A stretch of DNA of 64,000 bases from Aureimonas fodinaquatilis (GTDB lineage: Bacteria; Pseudomonadota; Alphaproteobacteria; Rhizobiales; Rhizobiaceae), in the NCBI RefSeq assembly GCF_008369445.1, contig NZ_VTWH01000002.1, positions 868,001-932,000 on the forward strand. Direction: 5' to 3'. How positions within the stretch are numbered: position 1 is the stretch's first letter; every line of letters begins with the position of its first letter. This document shows positions 42,048 to 51,470 of the stretch, piece by piece. The notes under the pieces were generated by a model. That model did no database searches and was not told the origin of the DNA. It saw nothing but the letters and a program-made list of their open reading frames with translations. Position numbers and translations under genes: made by a program.

Positions 42048-42833
42048 ATGAGAGCACCGACATCACGCGAGACCAGATGGCTGATCATTGCCACTCTTCT
42101 GGTGCTTTGGGAAACCCTGCCCAGATTTGGCGTTATTCCGCCACTGTTTCTGCCTCCCCTTTCCACAACAGCTTACGCGCTTTGGGCGAATGGGCCGGAA
42201 TATATAAGTCATTTGTGGGTTACCCTCAGAGAGGTTGGCGTTGCGCTGCTGTTTGCATGTGGCGGGGGCATAGCCGCGGGCATAGCACTTGGCACATCGC
42301 CAGCCCTTCGGCGCTTGCTGCTGCCCATCGTATCCTCCGCTTACGCCATTCCTCTGGTGGTGCTTTACCCGCTTTTCACGGCGTGGTTTGGCATTGGCGA
42401 GCCGTCCAAGATTGTGTTTGCCAGCGTCTATGGTTTTCTGCCCACGTTGCTAGGAGCGGCCGCAGGCGCGCAGACCATTGATCGTGGAATGCTTGTTACT
42501 GCAAAAAGCATGGGCGCAACGCGCATGCAGCAAATCGTTCATGTCCTGCTTCCCGCAACCATGCCTACAGTGCTTACCTCTCTGCGCATTGGCGGTGCGC
42601 TTGTTATTGTCGGTGTTGTTGTCGCGGAAATGCTGATGTCCACGGCCGGCATCGGCTTCCTCATCTCGCGTTATCGCACCTTGCTGGACAGCCCAAAGGT
42701 CTTCGCCGCCATTCTTCTCGTACTGGCACTGGCAATCGCCTTCGACCTTCTGGTTCAGGCGGCAGAACGACGCTTCAGCCAGAGAGGAAGCAGCGGCACG
42801 GTAGCGGACCCCCAATCTGAAGGCGCAAAATGA
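42048..42833 (+). CDS. Second ABC transporter permease of the operon
   Basis: A 261-residue permease with about six helices and an EAA loop (TAKSMGATRMQQIVHVLLPA). It starts two bases after the ATPase stop and overlaps the deacetylase gene by four bases. Two different permeases imply a heterodimeric channel. Confidence 0.92.
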   Translation: MRAPTSRETRWLIIATLLVLWETLPRFGVIPPLFLPPLSTTAYALWANGPEYISHLWVTLREVGVALLFACGGGIAAGIALGTSPALRRLLLPIVSSAYAIPLVVLYPLFTAWFGIGEPSKIVFASVYGFLPTLLGAAAGAQTIDRGMLVTAKSMGATRMQQIVHVLLPATMPTVLTSLRIGGALVIVGVVVAEMLMSTAGIGFLISRYRTLLDSPKVFAAILLVLALAIAFDLLVQAAERRFSQRGSSGTVADPQSEGAK

Positions 42834-43474
42834 AGAAAATAACTCTCAGCTTTGACAATGGCCCAGACCCGGAGACCACGCCGCTGGTGCTGGATATTCT
42901 GGCCAGGCACGGCATCAAATCCACCTTCTTTGTTGTTGGCGATAAACTGCGTGATCCCGAACGGCATGCACTTTGCCAGCGCGCTCAGGCAGAGGGGCAC
43001 TGGATAGGCAATCACACCTTCAACCATCTGGTTCCACTTGGCCTGAGCAAACATGTTGGCGCTTCAACATTTGAAATCGGTCGCACGCAGGAGCTGATGG
43101 GTGACCTTGCAGGAGACAAAAAACTGTTTCGCCCATTCGGCGGCGGCGGCCACATCAACACCAGCCTTCTGGACCGCGAAGCGTTGGAGTTTCTTCAAGA
43201 CGGACAATACACCTGTGTTCTGTGGAATGTTGTGCCACGGGATTGGGAAACGCCGGACAACTGGCACCAGACTGCCATGCAAATGTGCGCCGATGTTGAT
43301 TGGCCGCTCGTGGTCGTTCACGACCTGACCACCGGAGCAATGAAACGCCTGGACGAATTTATCGAAATGGCCGAAGCGGCCGGCATGACATTCGTCCAGG
43401 AGTTTTCACCGGACTGCCTGCCGATAGTTGATGGCAATTTGCGGCGCGATGTCAGCGGGATCGTTGCCAGTTAA
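42830..43474 (+). CDS. NodB-fold polysaccharide-deacetylase-like hydrolase
   Basis: A 214-residue NodB-fold protein. The metal/base motif reads SFDNGPDPETTP: Asp9 is present but the second acidic residue of the usual TFDDGP is Asn10. HTFNH (His62, His66) and RPFGGGGH (residues about 98-105) complete the metal site. It has no signal peptide, so it acts in the cytoplasm, unlike chitin deacetylases. With a carbamoylsarcosine-amidase-like enzyme and an importer in the operon, an allantoinase- or hydantoinase-like role on a small imported amide is plausible. Confidence 0.78.
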   Translation: MKKITLSFDNGPDPETTPLVLDILARHGIKSTFFVVGDKLRDPERHALCQRAQAEGHWIGNHTFNHLVPLGLSKHVGASTFEIGRTQELMGDLAGDKKLFRPFGGGGHINTSLLDREALEFLQDGQYTCVLWNVVPRDWETPDNWHQTAMQMCADVDWPLVVVHDLTTGAMKRLDEFIEMAEAAGMTFVQEFSPDCLPIVDGNLRRDVSGIVAS

Positions 43475-43507
43475 GTAAAATCCAGCTTCACCAAAACGCC
43501 GAATATT

Positions 43508-43526
43508 GGGGCCTTCAGGCCCCTTT
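43508..43526 (+). terminator. Terminator of the amidohydrolase operon
   Basis: GGGGCC-TTCA-GGCCCC (43508-43523) followed by TTTGTT. It ends the operon 34 bases after the deacetylase stop. Confidence 0.8.
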
Positions 43527-44010
43527 GTTCATTGCAGGCAGCCTGAACAACACTGATTTTATACGCCGTGAAAGTAAAATGCGCCTTTGTGAAATACAGA
43601 AGCCATTCACTTCATCTTCTCCAATATAAATTCAACACAACTCTAAATATGCGACATTTTGTCATTCAGCAGACAGCGGATCCAGCCGCATTCTGAGGCC
43701 CCTCAGCAGGCGCAACCGATAGTTTAAGTGACTTTCAGGCATCAAAATCTCATACTCGCGATATCATAGGAGTATGTTCCATGTGATGCGATTGCTTTAA
43801 CAACTTTTAATGTGTGTTAACGGCATGTATCTTAATCGCAACAATGCTCCTGCCACTTCATTCAGCACCTCAATTTCTGATTGCGCCCGAAAAATCCGCG
43901 GCTAATGTGTGGATAGAAAGTATGGGGACACGACAGAATTACTTTTTGGAAACTCCCAATCCCAAGTTCTGCCGTACAATGCATACTATAAATTGACTGG
44001 AGGTCAGCAA
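43527..44010. promoter_or_regulatory. Porin upstream region
   Basis: 484 bases without a supported gene, AT-rich toward the porin. GGAGG (43999-44003) is the ribosome site. The open frame continues upstream of 44011, but the signal peptide and ribosome site place the start at 44011. Confidence 0.5.
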
Positions 44011-45267
44011 ATGAATATTAAGAGCATTCTTCTTGGCTCGGCTGCGGCCCTTGTAGCAGTTTCTGGCGCACGTGCTGCGGATGCTATTGTTATTGTAGAG
44101 CCGGAACCGGTTGAATATGTTCGCGTCTGCGACGTATACGGCACGGGTTTCTACTACATTCCGGGCACTGAGACCTGCATCAAGACCAGCGGCTATGTAC
44201 GCTTCCAATATAACGTTGCCGGTTCTCCTGCGACAAACCTCGAAGGTGACGACTACCAGGCCGGTTCATCGGTTCGTGCTCGTCTGAACTTCGACGTTCG
44301 TGAAGAGACCGACCTTGGCACCCTGCGCGGCTACATTCGCCTTCAGGCAACCAACGGTATTGACGCTGGCGACGGCATTCGCATGGAACATGCCTACCTT
44401 CAGTTGGGCGGCTTTCTTGCTGGTTACCGTGACACGCTGTGGTCAAACGACATTGGCGGCATCGAAGATGGCCTCCTGACCGACAGCGATCTTGTTGTTG
44501 GCGATTTCCGCACCAACCAGATTTCCTACACATTTGCTTCGGGCGGCTTTGCGGCAACTCTTGGTCTTGAAGACGACCGCACAGGCGACATTGCACCAGA
44601 CGTTCATGGTAAGATTTCTTACACTGGCGCATGGGGCGGCGTTTACCTGTCAGGTGTTTACGACGAGACCTACAATGCTGGCGACATCAACCGTTATGTT
44701 GAGTTCGGCGGCACCGAGTATCTGGCCTACGGCTTCCCCTTCCTGCCTGAAATTGGTGTAGATGGAAGCAACGATGCGTTTGCATTGAAGGCCGGCCTGT
44801 TGCTGGAAGATCTGCTGGTTGCAGACTCGCAGTTCAAGATCGAAGGTCACTACGCATTTGACCCAACGGTCTATGCAGAGATCGACGGCGTCGGCAATGC
44901 TTTCTCGATCAGCTCATCGGGCACGGGCACCATTGTCAACGCGACACCAGGCGCAATTCCGCTGGTTCTTGAATGGGCAGTTGGCGCTGGTTACACGCAG
45001 GGCTTCGGCAAGCTGGCAGTTGGTGTTGCCGGTCAGTACGGCCACACATTCGACACAGCATTCCTCACAGGCTTCTCGCCAACTGCTGTGCCGCTCTACA
45101 CCACAGCAACGGGTGACTACTACTCGCTCGTTGGTAACGTTGGCTATGACCTGACGGACAACCTCAACCTGCTGGCTGAAGTTCAGTACACCAATGTCGA
45201 CTTCGGATCGGCTGTTGGCGAAATCGACCAGACCAAGGGCTTTGTCCGCATTCAGCGCAACTTCTAA
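44011..45267 (+). CDS. Porin of the Omp2b/rhizobial porin family
   Basis: A 418-residue general porin. A signal peptide (MNIKSILLGSAAALVAVSGA, then ARAADA) precedes YVRVCDVYGTGFYYIPGTET and CIKTSGYVRFQYNV, the hallmark two-Cys N-terminal strand of Brucella Omp2 and rhizobial porins. It ends in a long beta-rich region and terminal Phe (GFVRIQRNF). It should form a 16-stranded trimeric pore in the outer membrane. ATG 44011 is preferred over an earlier in-frame start. A terminator follows. Confidence 0.95.
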   Translation: MNIKSILLGSAAALVAVSGARAADAIVIVEPEPVEYVRVCDVYGTGFYYIPGTETCIKTSGYVRFQYNVAGSPATNLEGDDYQAGSSVRARLNFDVREETDLGTLRGYIRLQATNGIDAGDGIRMEHAYLQLGGFLAGYRDTLWSNDIGGIEDGLLTDSDLVVGDFRTNQISYTFASGGFAATLGLEDDRTGDIAPDVHGKISYTGAWGGVYLSGVYDETYNAGDINRYVEFGGTEYLAYGFPFLPEIGVDGSNDAFALKAGLLLEDLLVADSQFKIEGHYAFDPTVYAEIDGVGNAFSISSSGTGTIVNATPGAIPLVLEWAVGAGYTQGFGKLAVGVAGQYGHTFDTAFLTGFSPTAVPLYTTATGDYYSLVGNVGYDLTDNLNLLAEVQYTNVDFGSAVGEIDQTKGFVRIQRNF

Positions 45268-45289
45268 TCGGTTATCCGATTTGAATGAA

Positions 45290-45318
45290 AAAGGGCTGGT
45301 CGAAAGACCGGCCCTTTT
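45290..45318 (+). terminator. Porin terminator
   Basis: GGGCTGGTC-GAAA-GACCGGCCC (one G-T pair) flanked by A-run and TTTT; it ends the porin transcript. The 184 bases that follow hold the promoter of the next operon and no gene. Confidence 0.8.
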
Positions 45319-45502
45319 GCTTTTGCAGGTCTGGTGAGACCACTTGTGAGAGCGACCCCCAGCCGAAAATCAAGCTGCCTTGCCAGTGGCGACAACACAG
45401 TCAAAATTTGCTTCAACCGGCAAAAAATTGAAATTTTTAGTCTACTGATTTGATGTACATTTGAACTATCGTGACCTGATTGTGGTTACGAGGCTCGGTT
45501 AA

Positions 45503-46576
45503 ATGGCACTGGATCTGTTCGGCTCTCTTCATTCCGGCTATTTTTCCGAAACGATTGCGGCATCGTCCAAGCCGTTCGATGTGGAACATATCGCCCGCGT
45601 GGCGACGTCTCACGAAGCGGCTGGCTTTGATGGGGTTCTGGTTCCGTTTTCCTCCACCGCCCCCGACAATTTCCTGACGATAGCCGCGGTAGCAGCAGCG
45701 ACTCAAAAGCTGCGCTTTCTGATTTCACATCGGCCTGGCTTTGTTGCGCCAACACTGGCCGCGCGCATGCTGGCAACGCTGGATCAATTGACTGGCGGGC
45801 GGCTGGCCCTGCATCTGATAGCCGGCAGCCGCAATTTCGAACAGCGCCGGGATGGCGACTATCTCGACCATGACGCACGCTTTGAGCGGATGGAAGAGTA
45901 TCTGACCATCCTGCGTCAGTTATGGACGAGTGAACATCCGATTGATCATGTGGGCAAATATTATCGCTTTGAGCGCGGATTGAGTGATGTTCGCCCGGTC
46001 AACGGTCAGTTGCCGGTTTCAATCGGCGGCGCGTCCCCCGCTGCCATCGCTGTGGCTGCCCGCCACGCGGATGCCTATCCCATATGGGCCGAAACGCTGG
46101 GCGGCGTCAGTGAGATGATCAGCGCAGTGCGCGCATCGGTTCCTGCCAACCAGCAACCACCACGCTTTGGTTTGTCTTTGCGCATCATTCTGGGTGGCAC
46201 GGAGGAAGAAGCCTGGCGCAATGCCCGACACGCGGTTGAGAAGGTTGAGGAAATCGGGCTTTGGGCAAAGCGGGGCTACAATTCGCCCGTGGAAAACACC
46301 GGGACGAAACGTCTGCTGGGTCTGGTGGACAAAGGGGAGGTCCTGGACAGCCGGCTTTACACCGGACTGGCCCGCGCCACAGGAGCGCCGGGCAGCGTAA
46401 CTGCTCTTGTCGGCACGGGCGAACAGGTTGCCCAAGCCATGTGGGATTACCGCCAGATCGGCATTGAGTCATTCTGGTTTCGCGGCCTCGACCCGCATCG
46501 GGATGCAGAAATTTTCGGCGCCGAGTTGATACCGCTGTTGCGTGCTCAACCAGATGCCGTTGCGCAGGCTGCCTGA
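45503..46576 (+). CDS. LLM-class flavin monooxygenase (SsuD-like)
   Basis: A 357-residue bacterial-luciferase-like enzyme. LISHRPGFVAPTLAARMLAT, QLTGGRLALHLIAGSR and DHDARFERMEEYLTILRQLW are typical of alkanesulfonate monooxygenase SsuD. Such enzymes use reduced FMN and oxygen to cleave C-S (sulfonate) or oxidise other substrates. No flavin reductase gene is adjacent, so FMNH2 must be supplied from elsewhere. It opens an operon with an FAD hydroxylase, an importer and an MFS gene. Confidence 0.9.
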   Translation: MALDLFGSLHSGYFSETIAASSKPFDVEHIARVATSHEAAGFDGVLVPFSSTAPDNFLTIAAVAAATQKLRFLISHRPGFVAPTLAARMLATLDQLTGGRLALHLIAGSRNFEQRRDGDYLDHDARFERMEEYLTILRQLWTSEHPIDHVGKYYRFERGLSDVRPVNGQLPVSIGGASPAAIAVAARHADAYPIWAETLGGVSEMISAVRASVPANQQPPRFGLSLRIILGGTEEEAWRNARHAVEKVEEIGLWAKRGYNSPVENTGTKRLLGLVDKGEVLDSRLYTGLARATGAPGSVTALVGTGEQVAQAMWDYRQIGIESFWFRGLDPHRDAEIFGAELIPLLRAQPDAVAQAA

Positions 46577-46614
46577 ATTTTCATCTCCCCTGACCGTCCC
46601 GCAGGAACTGTACC

Positions 46615-47916
46615 ATGCCTCAGCAATCACTTTCCGTCGCAATCATTGGCGCCGGCCCCGGCGGCCTTGCCCTTGCCCAGGGTCTGGGCAAGGCCGGCAT
46701 CACCTACAGGATTTACGATCGCGACCTGCACCGCGAGGATTTCATGCAGGCCTTTCGCCTGAGCCTGCGCGATATTGGCGTCGATGCGCTTCAGGAACTG
46801 CTAAACCCGGAGCTTTACGCGGCATTTCTGGCAACGTCCGGCGAAACGAGTGATGGCGCAGGCTTTTACGATCGGGACCTCAATCTTTTAACCCCATCGC
46901 AGGGAGCACCCACCCGGGACGATTTCACTTTTGCACGTGCGGTCAGCCGCATCACTCTGCGCCAGATTCTGCTGGCAAATATTGGCGACCGGCTGCAAAC
47001 GGGACGCATTTTTCAGGCCTATCGTGAGCGCCCGGATGGCAGGATAGACCTTGAGTTTTCCGACGGCTCAACTGAAATCTGCGACATCCTCGTTGGCGCA
47101 GATGGTGTTGCCTCGCGGGTGCGGGCGCAACTTCTGCCGCATGTTCGCACGATTGATACCGGTGCACGCCGCATCGCAGCCAAGGTTCGGCTGACGGATG
47201 AAAACCGCAAGGTTCTGGATCCGCTTTTTCTGGAGCGCACCATCATTGCCAAAGGCTCCCGCGGCAACAACCTGTTCATATCCGCCTATAACCACCGGCA
47301 CCAGGATACAAAAGGCCTTGGCAGTTTTGGCGGCAATGACAGTGCCTTTGAACGCCAGCCCGGGCTGCTGTTTGACAACAGCTCCAGCTATGTCATGTGG
47401 GCCTTCAGTGCGCGTGCCGACGAATTGCCGCCTGCCGATGTTCTGGAGACACTGGATCGCCGCGGCCTGTTTTCGATAGCAGAAAGTGCCGTTGCGAACT
47501 GGCATCCAGCTATTCAAACACTGGTTGAAAGAACCGACCGTTCAACGGTTGGCCTTATTCGCATTCGCTCCTCCGTGCCGTTCGAAGCCTGGGAAACCGG
47601 CGCGGTCACACTGCTTGGCGATGCCGTCCACTCAATGACGTATTTCCGCGGCCAGGGCGCGACCACCGCGCTGCATGATGCACGGCTCCTCACCCGCGCC
47701 ATCAGCGCCATCGCCTCTGGCCGCCGGCAAGTGCGCGAAGCCTTGGCCGCATATGAACATGAAATGCGAATGACGGGCTTCAGGGCCGTGCGCGAATCCA
47801 TGGATGCCTGTGAACGGGCACTGGATTTCCGCCAGCCCGAGTTTCACCAACCCGAGTTTCAAGCTGGCGCGGTCCCTCTTGAGCCGCCCCAACTGATACC
47901 CGCTCACATCAGCTAA
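46615..47916 (+). CDS. FAD-dependent aromatic-hydroxylase-like monooxygenase
   Basis: A 433-residue flavoprotein of the PHBH/aromatic hydroxylase fold. FAD binding is AIIGAGPGGLALAQGLGKAG; the DG motif is DILVGADGVASRVR; and GDAVHSMTYFRGQGATTALH is the C-terminal GD/flavin motif. It should hydroxylate an aromatic or heteroaromatic substrate with NAD(P)H. Its neighbours suggest a step in breaking down a sulfur-containing organic compound. Confidence 0.88.
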   Translation: MPQQSLSVAIIGAGPGGLALAQGLGKAGITYRIYDRDLHREDFMQAFRLSLRDIGVDALQELLNPELYAAFLATSGETSDGAGFYDRDLNLLTPSQGAPTRDDFTFARAVSRITLRQILLANIGDRLQTGRIFQAYRERPDGRIDLEFSDGSTEICDILVGADGVASRVRAQLLPHVRTIDTGARRIAAKVRLTDENRKVLDPLFLERTIIAKGSRGNNLFISAYNHRHQDTKGLGSFGGNDSAFERQPGLLFDNSSSYVMWAFSARADELPPADVLETLDRRGLFSIAESAVANWHPAIQTLVERTDRSTVGLIRIRSSVPFEAWETGAVTLLGDAVHSMTYFRGQGATTALHDARLLTRAISAIASGRRQVREALAAYEHEMRMTGFRAVRESMDACERALDFRQPEFHQPEFQAGAVPLEPPQLIPAHIS

Positions 47917-47946
47917 CAAACCATCAGTCCACCGGAGCCTTCTGAA

Positions 47947-49023
47947 ATGTCGCTGTTTACCATCAACCGCCGCGCTGCCCTTTTGGCTTTTGCCGCTGCC
48001 GTGGCGTTGCCCATGTTTGCGCCGGGCGCAGCCAATGCCCAGGAGTGGCCAGAGGTTATCCGCATCGGCGCGGTGCCTTCGGCTTCAGGCAAGGCATTTG
48101 CAACCGGGCTGACCGGTGTTGCCCATGTCAAGGAATTCGTCGAAGCCGAGTTCAAAGACACGCCCGTTAAGGTCGAGTGGGTTTATCTCACCGGCGCCGG
48201 ACCAGCCATCAACGAAGCTTTTGCCAACAAACAGGTTGAGTTTGGCCAATATGGCATTCTTCCCTCGCTGCTCGGCCATTCGCGAGGTTTGCCGACCAAA
48301 GCCGTGCTTGCCTATGGCGGGGTCAGCACCTTTGCCGTTGTGCCGAAAGATTCGCCCGTGCAAAGCCTGAAGGACCTGAAAGGCAAACGCATTGGCACGA
48401 TGTTGACCACGATGATGCACTGGGCATTGCTGGAAGCACTGGCCCAGGAAGGAATTGCGCCCGATGAGGTGACAATCGTCGGCCTGCAGGGACTTGATCT
48501 GCTGCCCGCTGTGACGTCGGGCCAGGTCGATGCAGTGTTCAGCGCCAGCGAGTTGCTGACACTGGAAGAACAAGGTTTGGCCAAAGTCGTCTTTTCATCC
48601 CGCAATGGAAACCCGCTGACCGCCGGTCAGGGCAATTACGTGGCGGACAAAGACTTCATCGAACAATATCCGGAGGCGACGCAAAGGGTTGTGAACGGCC
48701 TTTTGAAAGCCGGGTACTGGCTGGCCCAGCCGGAAAACCGTGAAGAAAATTTCGAGATCTGGGCAAAGAGCGGTGTCAGCCCTTCCATTCTGGCAGCAGA
48801 GTTGGACGGTGTGGACCTCAAGTCACTGATCAATCCTCGGCTGGATGAATTTTACCGGGGCCGGGTTGCTGCCGCCGTTGATTTTGCCCAGCAGGAAAAG
48901 CTGTTGCGCGGCGACGTAAACCCTGAAGACTTTTATGACGACCGCTTCTACCAGAAGGCGATTGTAGAACTTGGCTATGAAAATTTCTGGCCGGACCGCA
49001 CGGCTGACGGCCGCGTCAAGTAA
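47947..49023 (+). CDS. ABC transporter substrate-binding protein (aliphatic-sulfonate type)
   Basis: A 358-residue periplasmic protein with a signal peptide (cleavage at ANAQEWPEV). SSGKAFATGLTGVAHVKEFV and KVEWVYLTGAGPAINEAFAN, then VDAVFSASELLTLEEQG belong to the SsuA/NMT1-like group. It is the importer's ligand-catcher; a rhodanese gene follows 18 bases later. Confidence 0.9.
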   Translation: MSLFTINRRAALLAFAAAVALPMFAPGAANAQEWPEVIRIGAVPSASGKAFATGLTGVAHVKEFVEAEFKDTPVKVEWVYLTGAGPAINEAFANKQVEFGQYGILPSLLGHSRGLPTKAVLAYGGVSTFAVVPKDSPVQSLKDLKGKRIGTMLTTMMHWALLEALAQEGIAPDEVTIVGLQGLDLLPAVTSGQVDAVFSASELLTLEEQGLAKVVFSSRNGNPLTAGQGNYVADKDFIEQYPEATQRVVNGLLKAGYWLAQPENREENFEIWAKSGVSPSILAAELDGVDLKSLINPRLDEFYRGRVAAAVDFAQQEKLLRGDVNPEDFYDDRFYQKAIVELGYENFWPDRTADGRVK

Positions 49024-49041
49024 GGTACAGGGACAGCAGAT

Positions 49042-49845
49042 ATGACCAACCAAAGCCCAATTCTTGAGCCGGAGGCCTTTGCGTCCTGGCAGCACCACCA
49101 CATTCTGGATGCGCGTGAACCCGCCGCCTTCGAGGCGGGCCATCTGCCCGGCGCTGTGCCGGTTTCCGCCAAAGCGTGGGACCAGGCAGCAAAAGCGACT
49201 GAAACCGGCCCGGCAAACTTGGATTACTGGGCCAAACTGATCGGCGGCCTTGGAATTGACGGCAGCAAAACCGTTGTTGTGATTGACGATGGCAAGCTGA
49301 CCGACGCGGCGCGCATCTGGTTCTTCCTGCAGCATTTTGGTGTCGATGCACGCGTGGTTGATGGCGGCTGGCCTGTGCTGACGAAACAGGAGCTCACTGT
49401 TGAAACTGGCCCGGCATCACCGCCAGCCAGTGCAACCTTTCAGCCAGAACCGGCTGTCTACGCAACCTATTACGACCGGGCAGCGCTGGCAGACGTTCTG
49501 GGCGATGACGTTCAGATCTGGGATGCGCGGACTCCGGCAGAATATGCCGGAGACGATGCGCGTCGCAATCCGCGCCCGGGGCGAATTCCCGGCGCGAAAC
49601 TTCTCAACCACGTTGCTTTGACCAATTCGGCAACCGGACGGCTGGAACAGCCGGACGTCCTTTCAAAACTGCTGGAGGACGCGGGTTTTCTGCCAGGCAA
49701 GCCCATTATTGCCTATTGCGAAGGAGGTGGCCGGGCCGCTCTTGCTGTTCTGGTCGCCACCTCGCTTGGCTACCCCGAACCGGGTGCCTACTACTCGAGT
49801 TTCGCCGATTGGTCGCCTGATTTGTCCGTGCCTGTAGAGCGTTGA
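49042..49845 (+). CDS. Two-domain sulfurtransferase (rhodanese)
   Basis: A 267-residue tandem rhodanese. The C-terminal domain carries the active-site loop IAYCEGGGRAAL (Cys near residue 229). The N-terminal domain (ILDAREPAAFEAGHLPGAVP) is the non-catalytic partner. It is cytoplasmic and moves sulfane sulfur between donors such as thiosulfate or mercaptopyruvate and acceptors. Its position between the binding protein and the permeases of an importer is unusual and argues that the imported compound contains sulfur. Confidence 0.92.
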   Translation: MTNQSPILEPEAFASWQHHHILDAREPAAFEAGHLPGAVPVSAKAWDQAAKATETGPANLDYWAKLIGGLGIDGSKTVVVIDDGKLTDAARIWFFLQHFGVDARVVDGGWPVLTKQELTVETGPASPPASATFQPEPAVYATYYDRAALADVLGDDVQIWDARTPAEYAGDDARRNPRPGRIPGAKLLNHVALTNSATGRLEQPDVLSKLLEDAGFLPGKPIIAYCEGGGRAALAVLVATSLGYPEPGAYYSSFADWSPDLSVPVER

Positions 49846-49849
49846 TGCA

Positions 49850-50653
49850 ATGAGGGGCGCGGCAACCTCCCTATTCACGCTGCGTGGACCGTTTCCACGC
49901 AGCTTTGCGCTGGCATTGCCGTTTGTGCTGCCTCTCGCTTTGCTGCTTTTGTGGCAGTTAGCCGTTGTCCGCAACTGGGTTTCGCCGCTGATCCTGCCGC
50001 CGCCTCTGCGCATCTGGCAGACTTTTGTCGAGCTCTGGCAGAACGGGCAGATCGCCGAAGCATTCATGATCAGCCTGTTTCGAATTGCGGTCGGCTTTGC
50101 CGCTGGTGCAGCCGGCGGCCTTATCGTCGGCATGGCCATGGGTTTGTCCGACACGTTCGACAGGATTTTCGGCCCGACATTGCGAACCCTGGCTCAGGTG
50201 CCGACGATCGGGTGGATGCCCATTCTGATATTGGTTCTGGGGCTGAGCGAGGCTGTAAAATACATCATCATCGCCAAGGCCAGCTTTCTGCTTGTGCTGA
50301 TTGCAACTGCCGATGCCATTCGCAATGTTCCTCGTGATCAGGTGGATGCGATGCGGGTGCTGCGGCTTCGGCCGATGACGCAGCTGACAAAATTCTGGAT
50401 TCCCGCTGTTCTGCCCTCCATCGTCACCGGCTTTCGTCTGGCGCTGGGTGCGGCCTGGATTGCACTGGTGATTGTTGAAATGTTGGCCTCAACGGCTGGG
50501 ATCGGATATCTCATGGTCTGGGGCCGAACCGTGTTCCAGCTTGATGTGGTTGTGGTTGGAATGATCATTATCGGCCTTGCCGGGCTTTCGCTGGACAGGG
50601 TGATGGCGCTTCTGGAACGGCGTGTCAGCCATGGAGTGCACGGACATGGCTGA
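49850..50653 (+). CDS. ABC transporter permease (SsuC-like) of the sulfur operon
   Basis: A 267-residue permease with six predicted helices. The EAA-type loop is VDAMRVLRLRPMTQLTKF, with WIPAVLPSIVTGFRLALG following. It starts four bases after the rhodanese and overlaps the next permease by a few bases. Confidence 0.92.
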   Translation: MRGAATSLFTLRGPFPRSFALALPFVLPLALLLLWQLAVVRNWVSPLILPPPLRIWQTFVELWQNGQIAEAFMISLFRIAVGFAAGAAGGLIVGMAMGLSDTFDRIFGPTLRTLAQVPTIGWMPILILVLGLSEAVKYIIIAKASFLLVLIATADAIRNVPRDQVDAMRVLRLRPMTQLTKFWIPAVLPSIVTGFRLALGAAWIALVIVEMLASTAGIGYLMVWGRTVFQLDVVVVGMIIIGLAGLSLDRVMALLERRVSHGVHGHG

Positions 50654-51470
50654 TGTTTCCGCTGGCACCTTCATACCCGTCGCTGCTTCCGCGCCACGCA
50701 TTCACCGCGGTCTTGCAAGGTGGGCACCGCTGACGCTTCTGCTTCCCGTTATCATATTGCTTCTGTGGTGGCTGGCGGCCTATTTCGAGCTTGGCTCGCC
50801 GCAGTTGCTGGTATCACCGCAAACCGTGTTTCTGGCGGCATTCACTGACCCGGCAGGCAGCAGCGTATGGCTCTCCGCTGTGCAGAGCCTTGCACGCCTG
50901 GCATCCGGTTTCGCCATTGGAGCGAGCGCCGGTCTTGCAGTTGGTTTGCTGACAGGACTGGCCTCCCTTGCGGATCGATCCTTATCACCCACTTTGGCAG
51001 CGCTTCGCCAGATCACGCTGTTTGCGTGGATTCCACTGCTGACAGGCTGGTTTGGCAATGGGGAAGTGACGCGCCAGATCTATATTGCGCTCACTGCGTT
51101 TTTCCCCGTGGCACTGTGTGCGCATGACGCGTTTCGCCGCATTCCCCTTGCGTGGCTGGAGGCGGCAAGTGTGTTGCGCCTCAAGCCGCTGACGCGCCTG
51201 CGCCGCCTTGTGTTGCCTGCCGCCCTGCCCGGCATTTGCACCGGCCTGCAGATTGGCCTTGTTGGTGCATGGCTGGGCACAATCAGCTCGGAATATGCGA
51301 TCGGCATCAGCGATGGCCTTGGAGGACTGATTGTTCTGGGCCGGCAGCAGTTCCGTATGGATATTGTTCTTCTGGGCGTCACTGCTCTGACGCTCGTTGG
51401 CTATGGCATTGGTGCAGCGGCCAGCCGCACGCGCAGTTATTTGTTACGTCACCATGGTTTATCTAAATGA
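50646..51470 (+). CDS. Second permease of the sulfur operon
   Basis: A 274-residue permease with a Pro/Ala-rich N-terminal tail, six helices and the EAA-type loop LEAASVLRLKPLTRLRRLVL. The ATG at 50646 is preferred over GTG 50622 and ATG 50631 because GGAG lies nine bases before it. It pairs with 49850-50653 as the transmembrane channel, and overlaps the ATPase start by four bases. Confidence 0.9.
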   Translation: MADVSAGTFIPVAASAPRIHRGLARWAPLTLLLPVIILLLWWLAAYFELGSPQLLVSPQTVFLAAFTDPAGSSVWLSAVQSLARLASGFAIGASAGLAVGLLTGLASLADRSLSPTLAALRQITLFAWIPLLTGWFGNGEVTRQIYIALTAFFPVALCAHDAFRRIPLAWLEAASVLRLKPLTRLRRLVLPAALPGICTGLQIGLVGAWLGTISSEYAIGISDGLGGLIVLGRQQFRMDIVLLGVTALTLVGYGIGAAASRTRSYLLRHHGLSK

